Shown here piece after piece: positions 22,185 through 35,182 of a stretch of DNA of 64,000 nucleotides (the first letter of the stretch is position 1; each line of letters starts with the position of its first letter). The notes below the pieces were generated by a model. The model was not told where the DNA came from and searched no databases. It worked only from the letters and a program-made list of their open reading frames with translations. The DNA is from Aphelocoma coerulescens. Its lineage: Eukaryota; Chordata; Aves; Passeriformes; Corvidae. Location of the stretch: contig NW_027183605.1 of NCBI RefSeq assembly GCF_041296385.1, positions 62,001-126,000 on the forward strand, written 5' to 3'. The position numbers were made by a program, and so were the translations under genes.

Positions 22185-23790
22185 GTTTCTGGTGCTTTAC
22201 GGGAGGCAAGGGGAAAGTGCAGCGCAGCAGTGGCTTTTACTTCTGGAGCCTTTTGCTTTGGTAGCAGCAGCTGCTGCAAGTGGGCAACGGAGCTGCGAGA
22301 GTGCATCATGTGACGGCACATCTCTCTGAGAGAGGAGCTTTCGAGCCGCAGCGCGTTGCGCCCGGTTTCAAGGCTACTTGGAGGAGTGGGGGGTACTTGA
22401 AGAACGCCTTCTTTCTGGGCGCGTCCTTCTGGGTGTGCTCAAGCTGCATGGACTAGGCAGCACTGGAGGTGTAAGAACCTGTATCTGGCCAGCTTGTGTG
22501 CTGGAGTGCAAGGGCTGCGCCTTCCTTTCTGAAGCAGCCCAGAGCATTCTCAGCGGAACCTGCTTGTGAAGCAGCTCTCGGCTGGACATTTGCGAGTCGC
22601 TGCACTGAAGTGCATGAAGCCGGTGCCCAGCTGCTTCGTCCTTCGCTTTCTGGGCTCTGGACAGAACTGAAGCGCAGCGATGGCTTGGAGCTTTGCCGCT
22701 CTTCAGCGTGAACACTGCACGCAGCCACAGGCTGGACATTTGCGAGTCGCTGCACTGAAGTGCATGAAGCCGGTGCCCAGCTGCTTCGTCCTTCGCCTTC
22801 TGGGCTCTGGACAGAACTGAAGCGCAGCGATGGCTTGGAGCTTTGCCGCTCTTCAGCGCGAACACTGCACGCAGCCACAGGCTGCTGTGCACGGCTTTTC
22901 CTCAGCTCGACGTACAGTCATTGTCTTGCTGTTTCCCAGCGTCGAAAGTGTCCGTGTAGCTCTCGCTCAGCGAAATGCGTCAGGAGAGAAACACTTGCTG
23001 GATGAGCCTTTCGCTGGCCAAGACTTTCAACACAGCACCACCATTCGGGCAAGGAGGAGGAGAAAGGAAGACCACCTTTGCGTCCTGGCCCGTCCTTCTG
23101 TGCGAGACGCCTCTCCGCCTCTTCGCTCCCTGCAAGGCTGTAGTGTGCGCGCCGGCACGCGGAAGCGAGAGGGCAGGTGCAGAGAGCACCGCGATCTGAC
23201 GGCGCCGTGCAGGCTGGAAAGGAAAGAGGGCTGCCACTGGAATGTGGTGCAAGTACAGGTTTGCACGCGTCGAGGGTAAGCTCTGGGTGAGCTTGTTGAC
23301 CTAAAGCTGTTCTCTGTGCCAGACGTAGCCGAGAATCTTTCCGTTGAGATTCAGACTACCGCGCAAACAGAATGTGGTGCTACCTAGCGCTGCGAGGGAA
23401 AGGGCATAGCCCAGGCGTGTTTCGGCAGAAGCAGCAGCACGGAGGGTTTCTCTGCCGGCACCGCGGCTCCCTGTGCGAGAAGTAGACGACGGCTCGACTC
23501 CGGCAGAATGAAAGCGCGACACGGTACGAAGAGCGTAAGAATGAAGGCAGAGCACCGAGCTGCCGTGCGCCATCGCGCAGGCTGCAAGAGGAAGCGTGCC
23601 TGGCCACCGGCTCCTTTGCGGATTCACGTTAGCACTTGAAAACAGAAAGTTCCACTCGCAGCTACTGGTGCTGCTACCTCTTTCTCTTCCAGCTTTCCCT
23701 GGAAAGAACTGTGCCCAGGTTTAGGCTTCAACGCGCCGAGGTAACAGTGGCAGATGCGGCAGAGAATGGAAATACAGCGTGCAGCGGGCG
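22185..23790. repeat. Repeat unit 15, family V-Y, two subrepeats
   Basis: It carries the c271a/t299a pair, g415 g418 t463, and A at 23355, which breaks a pair in the conserved hairpin. Unit 33 is its counterpart. Confidence 0.95.
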
Positions 23791-25396
23791 GTTTCTGGTG
23801 CTTTACGGGAGGCAAGGGGAAAGTGCAGCGCAGCAGTGGCTTTTACTTCTGGAGCCTTTTGCTTTGGTAGCAGCAGCTGCTGCAAGTGGGCAACGGAGCT
23901 GCGAGACTGCATCATGTGACGGCACATCTCTCTGAGAGAGGAGCTTTCGAGCCGCAGCGCGTTGCGCCCGGTTTCAAGGCTACTTGGAGGAGTGGGGGGT
24001 ACTTGAAGAACGCCTTCTTTCTGGGCGCGTCCTTCTGGGTGTGCTCAAGCTGCATGGACTCGGCAGCACTGGAGGTGTAAGAACCTGTTTCTGGCCAGCT
24101 TGTGTGCTGGAGTGCAAGGGCTGCGCCTTCCTTTCTGAAGCAGCCCAGAGCATTCTCAGCGGAACCTGCTTGTGAAGCAGCTCTCGGCTGGACATTTGCG
24201 AGTCGCTGCACTGAAGTGCATGAAGCCGGTGCCCAGCTGCTTCGTCCTTCGCTTTCTGGGCTCTGGACAGAACTGAAGCGCAGCGATGGCTTGGAGCTTT
24301 GCCGCTCTTCAGCGTGAACACTGCACGCAGCCACAGGCTGGACATTTGCGAGTCGCTGCACTGAAGTGCATGAAGCCGGTGCCCAGCTGCTTCGTCCTTC
24401 GCCTTCTGGGCTCTGGACAGAACTGAAGCGCAGCGATGGCTTGGAGCTTTGCCGCTCTTCAGCGCGAACACTGCACGCAGCCACAGGCTGCTGTGCACGG
24501 CTTTTCCTCAGCTCGACGAACAGTCATTGTCTTGCTGTTTCCCAGCGTCGAAAGTGTCCGTGTAGCTCTCGCTCAGCGAAATGCGTCAGGAGAGAAACAC
24601 TTGCTGGATGAGCCTTTCGCTGGCCAAGACTTTCAACACAGCACCACCATTCGGGCAAGGAGGAGGAGAAAGGAAGACCACCTTTGCGTCCTGGCCCGTC
24701 CTTCTGTGCGAGACGCCTCTCCGCCTCTTCGCTCCCTGCAAGGCTGTAGTGTGCGCGCCGGCACGCGGAAGCGAGAGGGCAGGTGCAGAGAGCACCGCGA
24801 TCTGACGGCGCCGTGCAGGCTGGAAAGGAAAGAGGGCTGCCACTGGAATGTGGTGCAAGTACAGGTTTGCACGCGTCGAGGGTAAGCTCTGGGTGAGCTT
24901 GTTGACCTAAAGCTGTTCTCTGTGCCAGACGTAGCCGAGAATCTTTCCGTTGAGATTCAGGCTACCGCGCAAACAGAATGTGGTGCTACCTAGCGCTGCG
25001 AGGGAAAGGGCATAGCCCAGGCGTGTTTCGGCAGAAGCAGCAGCACGGAGGGTTTCTCTGCCGGCACCGCGGCTCCCTGTGCGAGAAGTAGACGACGGCT
25101 CGACTCCGGCAGAATGAAAGCGCGACACGGTACGAAGAGCGTAAGAATGAAGGCAGAGCACCGAGCTGCCGTGCGCCATCGCGCAGGCTGCAAGAGGAAG
25201 CGTGCTTGGCCACCGGCTCCTTTGCGGATTCACGTTAGCACTTGAAAACAGAAAGTTCCACTCGCAGCTACTGGTGCTGCTACCTCTTTCTCTTCCAGCT
25301 TTCCCTGGAAAGAACTGTGCCCAGGTTTAGGCTTCAACGCGCCGAGGTAACAGTGGCAGATGCGGCAGAGAATGGAAATACAGCGTGCAGCGGGCG
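23791..25396. repeat. Repeat unit 16, family V-N, two subrepeats
   Basis: c117, g415 g418 t463 and t1416 (25206). Its counterpart, unit 34, has c at the 1416 site. Confidence 0.95.
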
Positions 25397-27002
25397 GTTT
25401 CTGGTGCTTTACGGGAGGCAAGGGGAAAGTGCAGCGCAGCAGTGGCTTTTACTTCTGGAGCCTTTTGCTTTGGTAGCAGCAGCTGCTGCAAGTGGGCAAC
25501 GGAGCTGCGAGAGTGCATCATGTGACGGCACATCTCTCTGAGAGAGGAGCTTTCGAGCCGCAGCGCGTTGCGCCCGGTTTCAAGGCTACTTGGAGGAGTG
25601 GGGGGTACTTGAAGAACGCCTTCTTTCTGGGCGCGTCCTTCTGGGTGTGCTCAAGCTGCATGGACTCGGCAGCACTGGAGGTGTAAGAACCTGTTTCTGG
25701 CCAGCTTGTGTGCTGGAGTGCAAGGGCTGCGCCTTCCTTTCTGAAGCAGCCCAGAGCATTCTCAGCGGAACCTGCTTGTGAAGCAGCTCTCGGCTGGACA
25801 TTTGCGAGTCTCTCCACTGAAGTGCATGAAGCCGGTGCCCAGCTGCTTCGTCCTTCGCCTTCTGGGCTCTGGACAGAACTGAAGCGCAGCGATGGCTTGG
25901 AGCTTTGCCGCTCTTCAGCGTGAACACTGCACGCAGCCACAGGCTGGACATTTGCGAGTCGCTGCACTGAAGTGCATGAAGCCGGTGCCCAGCTGCTTCG
26001 TCCTTCGCCTTCTGGGCTCTGGACAGAACTGAAGCGCAGCGATGGCTTGGAGCTTTGCCGCTCTTCAGCGCGAACACTGCACGCAGCCACAGGCTGCTGT
26101 GCACGGCTTTTCCTCAGCTCGACGTACCGTCATTCTCTTGCTGTTTCCCAGCGTCGAAAGTGTCCGTGTAGCTCTCGCTCAGCGAAATGCGTCAGGAGAG
26201 AAACGCTTGCTGGATGAGCCTTTCGCTGGCCAAGACTTTCAACACAGCACCACCATTCGGGCAAGGAGGAGGAGAAAGGAAGACCATCTTTGCGTCCTGG
26301 CCCGTCCTTCTGTGCGAGACGCCTCTCCGCCTCTTCGCTCCCTGCAAGGCTGTAGTGTGCGCGCCGGCACTCGGAAGCGAGAGGGCAGGTGCAGAGAGCA
26401 CCGCGATCTGACGGCGCCGTGCAGGCTGGAAAGGAAAGAGGGCTGCCACTGGAATGTGGTGCAAGTACAGGTTTGCACGCGTCGAGGGTAAGCTCTGGGT
26501 GAGCTTGTTGACCTAAAGCTGTTCTCTGTGCCAGACGTAGCCGAGAATCTTTCCGTTGAGATTCAGGCTACCGCGCAAACAGAATGTGGTGCTACCTAGC
26601 GCTGCGAGGGAAAGGGCATAGCCCAGGCGTGTTTCGGCAGAAGCAGCAGCACGGAGGGTTTCTCTGCCGGCACCGCGGCTCCCTGTGCGAGAAGTAGACG
26701 ACGGCTCGACTCCGGCAGAATGAAAGCGCGACACGGTACGAAGAGCGTAAGAATGAAGGCAGAGCACCGAGCTGCCGTGCGCCATCGCGCAGGCTGCAAG
26801 AGGAAGCGTGCCTGGCCACCGGCTCCTTTGCGGATTCACGTTAGCACTTGAAAACAGAAAGTTCCACTCGCAGCTACTGGTGCTGCTACCTCTTTCTCTT
26901 CCAGCTTTCCCTGGAAAGAACTGTGCCCAGGTTTAGGCTTCAACGCGCCGAGGTAACAGTGGCAGATGCGGCAGAGAATGGAAATACAGCGTGCAGCGGG
27001 CG
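25397..27002. repeat. Repeat unit 17, family L2, two subrepeats
   Basis: Standard L2 copy with g117 and no c1605g. It corresponds to unit 35, which does carry c1605g. Confidence 0.95.
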
Positions 27003-28608
27003 GTTTCTGGTGCTTTACGGGAGGCAAGGGGAAAGTGCAGCGCAGCAGTGGCTTTTACTTCTGGAGCCTTTTGCTTTGGTAGCAGCAGCTGCTGCAAGTG
27101 GGCAACGGAGCTGCGAGAGTGCATCATGTGACGGCACATCTCTCTGAGAGAGGAGCTTTCGAGCCGCAGCGCGTTGCGCCCGGTTTCAAGGCTACTTGGA
27201 GGAGTGGGGGGTACTTGAAGAACGCCTTCTTTCTGGGCGCGTCCTTCTGGGTGTGCTCAAGCTGCATGGACTCGGCAGCACTGGAGGTGTAAGAACCTGT
27301 TTCTGGCCAGCTTGTGTGCTGGAGTGCAAGGGCTGCGCCTTCCTTTCTGAAGCAGCCCAGAGCATTCTCAGCGGAACCTGCTTGTGAAGCAGCTCTCGGC
27401 TGGACATTTGCGAGTCGCTGCACTGAAGTGCATGAAGCCGGTGCCCAGCTGCTTCGTCCTTCGCTTTCTGGGCTCTGGACAGAACTGAAGCGCAGCGATG
27501 GCTTGGAGCTTTGCCGCTCTTCAGCGTGAACACTGCACGCAGCCACAGGCTGGACATTTGCGAGTCGCTGCACTGAAGTGCATGAAGCCGGTGCCCAGCT
27601 GCTTCGTCCTTCGCCTTCTGGGCTCTGGACAGAACTGAAGCGCAGCGATGGCTTGGAGCTTTGCCGCTCTTCAGCGCGAACACTGCACGCAGCCACAGGC
27701 TGCTGTGCACGGCTTTTCCTCAGCTCGACGAACAGTCATTGTCTTGCTGTTTCCCAGCGTCGAAAGTGTCCGTGTAGCTCTCGCTCAGCGAAATGCGTCA
27801 GGAGAGAAACACTTGCTGGATGAGCCTTTCGCTGGCCAAGACTTTCAACACAGCACCACCATTCGGGCAAGGAGGAGGAGAAAGGAAGACCACCTTTGCG
27901 TCCTGGCCCGTCCTTCTGTGCGAGACGCCTCTCCGCCTCTTCGCTCCCTGCAAGGCTGTAGTGTGCGCGCCGGCACGCGGAAGCGAGAGGGCAGGTGCAG
28001 AGAGCACCGCGATCTGACGGCGCCGTGCAGGCTGGAAAGGAAAGAGGGCTGCCACTGGAATGTGGTGCAAGTACAGGTTTGCACGCGTCGAGGGTAAGCT
28101 CTGGGTGAGCTTGTTGACCTAAAGCTGTTCTCTGTGCCAGACGTAGCCGAGAATCTTTCCGTTGAGATTCAGGCTACCGCGCAAACAGAATGTGGTGCTA
28201 CCTAGCGCTGCGAGGGAAAGGGCATAGCCCAGGCGTGTTTCGGCAGAAGCAGCAGCACGGAGGGTTTCTCTGCCGGCACCGCGGCTCCCTGTGCGAGAAG
28301 TAGACGACGGCTCGACTCCGGCAGAATGAAAGCGCGACACGGTACGAAGAGCGTAAGAATGAAGGCAGAGCACCGAGCTGCCGTGCGCCATCGCGCAGGC
28401 TGCAAGAGGAAGCGTGCTTGGCCACCGGCTCCTTTGCGGATTCACGTTAGCACTTGAAAACAGAAAGTTCCACTCGCAGCTACTGGTGCTGCTACCTCTT
28501 TCTCTTCCAGCTTTCCCTGGAAAGAACTGTGCCCAGGTTTAGGCTTCAACGCGCCGAGGTAACAGTGGCAGATGCGGCAGAGAATGGAAATACAGCGTGC
28601 AGCGGGCG
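27003..28608. repeat. Repeat unit 18, family V-N, two subrepeats; first unit of duplicated block
   Basis: g415 g418 t463 with t1416. It opens the five-unit block that recurs at 35183. Confidence 0.95.
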
Positions 28609-30364
28609 GTTTCTGGTGCTTTACGGGAGGCAAGGGGAAAGTGCAGCGCAGCAGTGGCTTTTACTTCTGGAGCCTTTTGCTTTGGTAGCAGCAGCTGCTG
28701 CAAGTGGGCAACGGAGCTGCGAGAGTGCATCATGTGACGGCACATCTCTCTGAGAGAGGAGCTTTCGAGCCGCAGCGCGTTGCGCCCGGTTTCAAGGCTA
28801 CTTGGAGGAGTGGGGGGTACTTGAAGAACGCCTTCTTTCTGGGCGCGTCCTTCTGGGTGTGCTCAAGCTGCATGGACTCGGCAGCACTGGAGGTGTAAGA
28901 ACCTGTTTCTGGCCAGCTTGTGTGCTGGAGTGCAAGGGCTGCGCCTTCCTTTCTGAAGCAGCCCAGAGCATTCTCAGCGGAACCTGCTTGTGAAGCAGCT
29001 CTCGGCTGGACATTTGCGAGTCTCTCCACTGAAGTGCATGAAGCCGGTGCCCAGCTGCTTCGTCCTTCGCCTTCTGGGCTCTGGACAGAACTGAAGCGCA
29101 GTGATGGCTTGGAGCTTTGCCGCTCTTCAGCGTGAACACTGCACGCAGCCACAGGCTGGACATTTGCGAGTCGCTGCACTGAAGTGCATGAAGCCGGTGC
29201 CCAGCTGCTTCGTCCTTCGCCTTCTGGGCTCTGGACAGAACTGAAGCGCAGCGATGGCTTGGAGCTTTGCCGCTCTTCAGCGTGAACACTGCACGCAGCC
29301 ACAGGCTGGACATTTGCGAGTCGCTGCACTGAAGTGCATGAAGCCGGTGCCCAGCTGCTTCGTCCTTCGCCTTCTGGGCTCTGGACAGAACTGAAGCGCA
29401 GCGATGGCTTGGAGCTTTGCCGCTCTTCAGCGCGAACACTGCACGCAGCCACAGGCTGCTGTGCACGGCTTTTCCTCAGCTCGACGTACCGTCATTCTCT
29501 TGCTGTTTCTCAGCGTCGAAAGTGTCCGTGTAGCTCTCGCTCAGCGAAATGCGTCAGGAGAGAAACGCTTGCTGGATGAGCCTTTCGCTGGCCAAGACTT
29601 TCAACACAGCACCACCATTCGGGCAAGGAGGAGGAGAAAGGAAGACCATCTTTGCGTCCTGGCCCGTCCTTCTGTGCGAGACGCCTCTCCGCCTCTTCGC
29701 TCCCTGCAAGGCTGTAGTGTGCGCGCCGGCACTCGGAAGCGAGAGGGCAGGTGCAGAGAGCACCGCGATCTGACGGCGCCGTGCAGGCTGGAAAGGAAAG
29801 AGGGCTGCCACTGGAATGTGGTGCAAGTACAGGTTTGCACGCGTCGAGGGTAAGCTCTGGGTGAGCTTGTTGACCTAAAGCTGTTCTCTGTGCCAGACGT
29901 AGCCGAGAATCTTTCCGTTGAGATTCAGGCTACCGCGCAAACAGAATGTGGTGCTACCTAGCGCTGCGAGGGAAAGGGCATAGCCCAGGCGTGTTTCGGC
30001 AGAAGCAGCAGCACGGAGGGTTTCTCTGCCGGCACCGCGGCTCCCTGTGCGAGAAGTAGACGACGGCTCGACTCCGGCAGAATGAAAGCGCGACACGGTA
30101 CGAAGAGCGTAAGAATGAAGGCAGAGCACCGAGCTGCCGTGCGCCATCGCGCAGGCTGCAAGAGGAAGCGTGCCTGGCCACCGGCTCCTTTGCGGATTCA
30201 CGTTAGCACTTGAAAACAGAAAGTTCCACTCGCAGCTACTGGTGCTGCTACCTCTTTCTCTTCCAGCTTTCCCTGGAAAGAACTGTGCCCAGGTTTAGGC
30301 TTCAACGCGCCGAGGTAACAGTGGCAGATGCGGCAGAGAATGGAAATACAGCGTGCAGCGGGCG
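28609..30364. repeat. Repeat unit 19, family L2, three subrepeats (1,756 bp)
   Basis: Subrepeats at 29004-29153, 29154-29303 and 29304-29453. The middle copy has the copy-2 start (tcgctgc) and the copy-1 end (agcgtgaac), which is the reciprocal of the single-copy junction in unit 3. C to T changes at 29102 and 29510 are shared only with unit 24. Confidence 0.95.
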
Positions 30365-31970
30365 GTTTCTGGTGCTTTACGGGAGGCAAGGGGAAAGTGC
30401 AGCGCAGCAGTGGCTTTTACTTCTGGAGCCTTTTGCTTTGGTAGCAGCAGCTGCTGCAAGTGGGCAACGGAGCTGCGAGAGTGCATCATGTGACGGCACA
30501 TCTCTCTGAGAGAGGAGCTTTCGAGCCGCAGCGCGTTGCGCCCGGTTTCAAGGCTACTTGGAGGAGTGGGGGGTACTTGAAGAACGCCTTCTTTCTGGGC
30601 GCGTCCTTCTGGGTGTGCTCAAGCTGCATGGACTCGGCAGCACTGGAGGTGTAAGAACCTGTTTCTGGCCAGCTTGTGTGCTGGAGTGCAAGGGCTGCGC
30701 CTTCCTTTCTGAAGCAGCCCAGAGCATTCTCAGCGGAACCTGCTTGTGAAGCAGCTCTCGGCTGGACATTTGCGAGTCGCTGCACTGAAGTGCATGAAGC
30801 CGGTGCCCAGCTGCTTCGTCCTTCGCTTTCTGGGCTCTGGACAGAACTGAAGCGCAGCGATGGCTTGGAGCTTTGCCGCTCTTCAGCGTGAACACTGCAC
30901 GCAGCCACAGGCTGGACATTTGCGAGTCGCTGCACTGAAGTGCATGAAGCCGGTGCCCAGCTGCTTCGTCCTTCGCCTTCTGGGCTCTGGACAGAACTGA
31001 AGCGCAGCGATGGCTTGGAGCTTTGCCGCTCTTCAGCGCGAACACTGCACGCAGCCACAGGCTGCTGTGCACGGCTTTTCCTCAGCTCGACGTACAGTCA
31101 TTGTCTTGCTGTTTCCCAGCGTCGAAAGTGTCCGTGTAGCTCTCGCTCAGCGAAATGCGTCAGGAGAGAAACACTTGCTGGATGAGCCTTTCGCTGGCCA
31201 AGACTTTCAACACAGCACCACCATTCGGGCAAGGAGGAGGAGAAAGGAAGACCACCTTTGCGTCCTGGCCCGTCCTTCTGTGCGAGACGCCTCTCCGCCT
31301 CTTCGCTCCCTGCAAGGCTGTAGTGTGCGCGCCGGCACGCGGAAGCGAGAGGGCAGGTGCAGAGAGCACCGCGATCTGACGGCGCCGTGCAGGCTGGAAA
31401 GGAAAGAGGGCTGCCACTGGAATGTGGTGCAAGTACAGGTTTGCACGCGTCGAGGGTAAGCTCTGGGTGAGCTTGTTGACCTAAAGCTGTTCTCTGTGCC
31501 AGACGTAGCCGAGAATCTTTCCGTTGAGATTCAGGCTACCGCGCAAACAGAATGTGGTGCTACCTAGCGCTGCGAGGGAAAGGGCATAGCCCAGGCGTGT
31601 TTCGGCAGAAGCAGCAGCACGGAGGGTTTCTCTGCCGGCACCGCGGCTCCCTGTGCGAGAAGTAGACGACGGCTCGACTCCGGCAGAATGAAAGCGCGAC
31701 ACGGTACGAAGAGCGTAAGAATGAAGGCAGAGCACCGAGCTGCCGTGCGCCATCGCGCAGGCTGCAAGAGGAAGCGTGCCTGGCCACCGGCTCCTTTGCG
31801 GATTCACGTTAGCACTTGAAAACAGAAAGTTCCACTCGCAGCTACTGGTGCTGCTACCTCTTTCTCTTCCAGCTTTCCCTGGAAAGAACTGTGCCCAGGT
31901 TTAGGCTTCAACGCGCCGAGGTAACAGTGGCAGATGCGGCAGAGAATGGAAATACAGCGTGCAGCGGGCG
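30365..31970. repeat. Repeat unit 20, family V-Y, two subrepeats
   Basis: g415 g418 t463 with c271 and c1416. Counterpart of unit 25. Confidence 0.95.
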
Positions 31971-33576
31971 GTTTCTGGTGCTTTACGGGAGGCAAGGGGA
32001 AAGTGCAGCGCAGCAGTGGCTTTTACTTCTGGAGCCTTTTGCTTTGGTAGCAGCAGCTGCTGCAAGTGGGCAACGGAGCTGCGAGAGTGCATCATGTGAC
32101 GGCACATCTCTCTGAGAGAGGAGCTTTCGAGCCGCAGCGCGTTGCGCCCGGTTTCAAGGCTACTTGGAGGAGTGGGGGGTACTTGAAGAACGCCTTCTTT
32201 CTGGGCGCGTCCTTCTGGGTGTGCTCAAGCTGCATGGACTCGGCAGCACTGGAGGTGTAAGAACCTGTTTCTGGCCAGCTTGTGTGCTGGAGTGCAAGGG
32301 CTGCGCCTTCCTTTCTGAAGCAGCCCAGAGCATTCTCAGCGGAACCTGCTTGTGAAGCAGCTCTCGGCTGGACATTTGCGAGTCGCTGCACTGAAGTGCA
32401 TGAAGCCGGTGCCCAGCTGCTTCGTCCTTCGCTTTCTGGGCTCTGGACAGAACTGAAGCGCAGCGATGGCTTGGAGCTTTGCCGCTCTTCAGCGTGAACA
32501 CTGCACGCAGCCACAGGCTGGACATTTGCGAGTCGCTGCACTGAAGTGCATGAAGCCGGTGCCCAGCTGCTTCGTCCTTCGCCTTCTGGGCTCTGGACAG
32601 AACTGAAGCGCAGCGATGGCTTGGAGCTTTGCCGCTCTTCAGCGCGAACACTGCACGCAGCCACAGGCTGCTGTGCACGGCTTTTCCTCAGCTCGACGAA
32701 CAGTCATTGTCTTGCTGTTTCCCAGCGTCGAAAGTGTCCGTGTAGCTCTCGCTCAGCGAAATGCGTCAGGAGAGAAACACTTGCTGGATGAGCCTTTCGC
32801 TGGCCAAGACTTTCAACACAGCACCACCATTCGGGCAAGGAGGAGGAGAAAGGAAGACCACCTTTGCGTCCTGGCCCGTCCTTCTGTGCGAGACGCCTCT
32901 CCGCCTCTTCGCTCCCTGCAAGGCTGTAGTGTGCGCGCCGGCACGCGGAAGCGAGAGGGCAGGTGCAGAGAGCACCGCGATCTGACGGCGCCGTGCAGGC
33001 TGGAAAGGAAAGAGGGCTGCCACTGGAATGTGGTGCAAGTACAGGTTTGCACGCGTCGAGGGTAAGCTCTGGGTGAGCTTGTTGACCTAAAGCTGTTCTC
33101 TGTGCCAGACGTAGCCGAGAATCTTTCCGTTGAGATTCAGGCTACCGCGCAAACAGAATGTGGTGCTACCTAGCGCTGCGAGGGAAAGGGCATAGCCCAG
33201 GCGTGTTTCGGCAGAAGCAGCAGCACGGAGGGTTTCTCTGCCGGCACCGCGGCTCCCTGTGCGAGAAGTAGACGACGGCTCGACTCCGGCAGAATGAAAG
33301 CGCGACACGGTACGAAGAGCGTAAGAATGAAGGCAGAGCACCGAGCTGCCGTGCGCCATCGCGCAGGCTGCAAGAGGAAGCGTGCTTGGCCACCGGCTCC
33401 TTTGCGGATTCACGTTAGCACTTGAAAACAGAAAGTTCCACTCGCAGCTACTGGTGCTGCTACCTCTTTCTCTTCCAGCTTTCCCTGGAAAGAACTGTGC
33501 CCAGGTTTAGGCTTCAACGCGCCGAGGTAACAGTGGCAGATGCGGCAGAGAATGGAAATACAGCGTGCAGCGGGCG
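31971..33576. repeat. Repeat unit 21, family V-N, two subrepeats
   Basis: g415 g418 t463 and t1416. Counterpart of unit 26. Confidence 0.95.
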
Positions 33577-35182
33577 GTTTCTGGTGCTTTACGGGAGGCA
33601 AGGGGAAAGTGCAGCGCAGCAGTGGCTTTTACTTCTGGAGCCTTTTGCTTTGGTAGCAGCAGCTGCTGCAAGTGGGCAACGGAGCTGCGAGAGTGCATCA
33701 TGTGACGGCACATCTCTCTGAGAGAGGAGCTTTCGAGCCGCAGCGCGTTGCGCCCGGTTTCAAGGCTACTTGGAGGAGTGGGGGGTACTTGAAGAACGCC
33801 TTCTTTCTGGGCGCGTCCTTCTGGGTGTGCTCAAGCTGCATGGACTCGGCAGCACTGGAGGTGTAAGAACCTGTTTCTGGCCAGCTTGTGTGCTGGAGTG
33901 CAAGGGCTGCGCCTTCCTTTCTGAAGCAGCCCAGAGCATTCTCAGCGGAACCTGCTTGTGAAGTAGCTCTCGGCTGGACATTTGCGAGTCTCTCCACTGA
34001 AGTGCATGAAGCCGGTGCCCAGCTGCTTCGTCCTTCGCCTTCTGGGCTCTGGACAGAACTGAAGCGCAGCGATGGCTTGGAGCTTTGCCGCTCTTCAGCG
34101 TGAACACTGCACGCAGCCACAGGCTGGACATTTGCGAGTCGCTGCACTGAAGTGCATGAAGCCGGTGCCCAGCTGCTTCGTCCTTCGCCTTCTGGGCTCT
34201 GGACAGAACTGAAGCGCAGCGATGGCTTGGAGCTTTGCCGCTCTTCAGCGCGAACACTGCACGCAGCCACAGGCTGCTGTGCACGGCTTTTCCTCAGCTC
34301 GACGTACCGTCATTCTCTTGCTGTTTCCCAGCGTCGAAAGTGTCCGTGTAGCTCTCGCTCAGCGAAATGCGTCAGGAGAGAAACACTTGCTGGATGAGCC
34401 TTTCGCTGGCCAAGACTTTCAACACAGCACCACCATTCGGGCAAGGAGGAGGAGAAAGGAAGACCACCTTTGCGTCCTGGCCCGTCCTTCTGTGCGAGAC
34501 GCCTCTCCGCCTCTTCGCTCCCTGCAAGGCTGTAGTGTGCGCGCCGGCACTCGGAAGCGAGAGGGCAGGTGCAGAGAGCACCGCGATCTGACGGCGCCGT
34601 GCAGGCTGGAAAGGAAAGAGCGCTGCCACTGGAATGTGGTGCAAGTACAGGTTTGCACGCGTCGAGGGTAAGCTCTGGGTGAGCTTGTTGACCTAAAGCT
34701 GTTCTCTGTGCCAGACGTAGCCGAGAATCTTTCCGTTGAGATTCAGGCTACCGCGCAAACAGAATGTGGTGCTACCTAGCGCTGCGAGGGAAAGGGCATA
34801 GCCCAGGCGTGTTTCGGCAGAAGCAGCAGCACGGAGGGTTTCTCTGCCGGCACCGCGGCTCCCTGTGCGAGAAGTAGACGACGGCTCGACTCCGGCAGAA
34901 TGAAAGCGCGACACGGTACGAAGAGCGTAAGAATGAAGGCAGAGCACCGAGCTGCCGTGCGCCATCGCGCAGGCTGCAAGAGGAAGCGTGCCTGGCCACC
35001 GGCTCCTTTGCGGATTCACGTTAGCACTTGAAAACAGAAAGTTCCACTCGCAGCTACTGGTGCTGCTACCTCTTTCTCTTCCAGCTTTCCCTGGAAAGAA
35101 CTGTGCCCAGGTTTAGGCTTCAACGCGCCGAGGTAACAGTGGCAGATGCGGCAGAGAATGGAAATACAGCGTGCAGCGGGCG
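33577..35182. repeat. Repeat unit 22, family L1, two subrepeats; last unit of first block
   Basis: L1 with c388t. Counterpart of unit 27 and close relative of unit 10. Confidence 0.95.

Larger units (their letters stand above)
17367..30364. repeat. Long-range block, copy 1 (units 12-19, 12,998 bp)
   Basis: The family order V-Y, V-Y(t1416), L2, V-Y, V-N, L2, V-N, L2 with three subrepeats matches units 30-37. Rare markers shared with the distant copy are c117 in two units, c1605g, the c271a pair, and the hairpin-breaking A. Confidence 0.8.
27003..35182. repeat. Higher-order block, copy 1 (units 18-22, 8,180 bp)
   Basis: The order is V-N, L2 with three subrepeats, V-Y, V-N, L1. This order, the lengths and all diagnostic bases are repeated in the adjacent block. 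I saw no difference at any marker, but did not compare every base. Confidence 0.9.
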
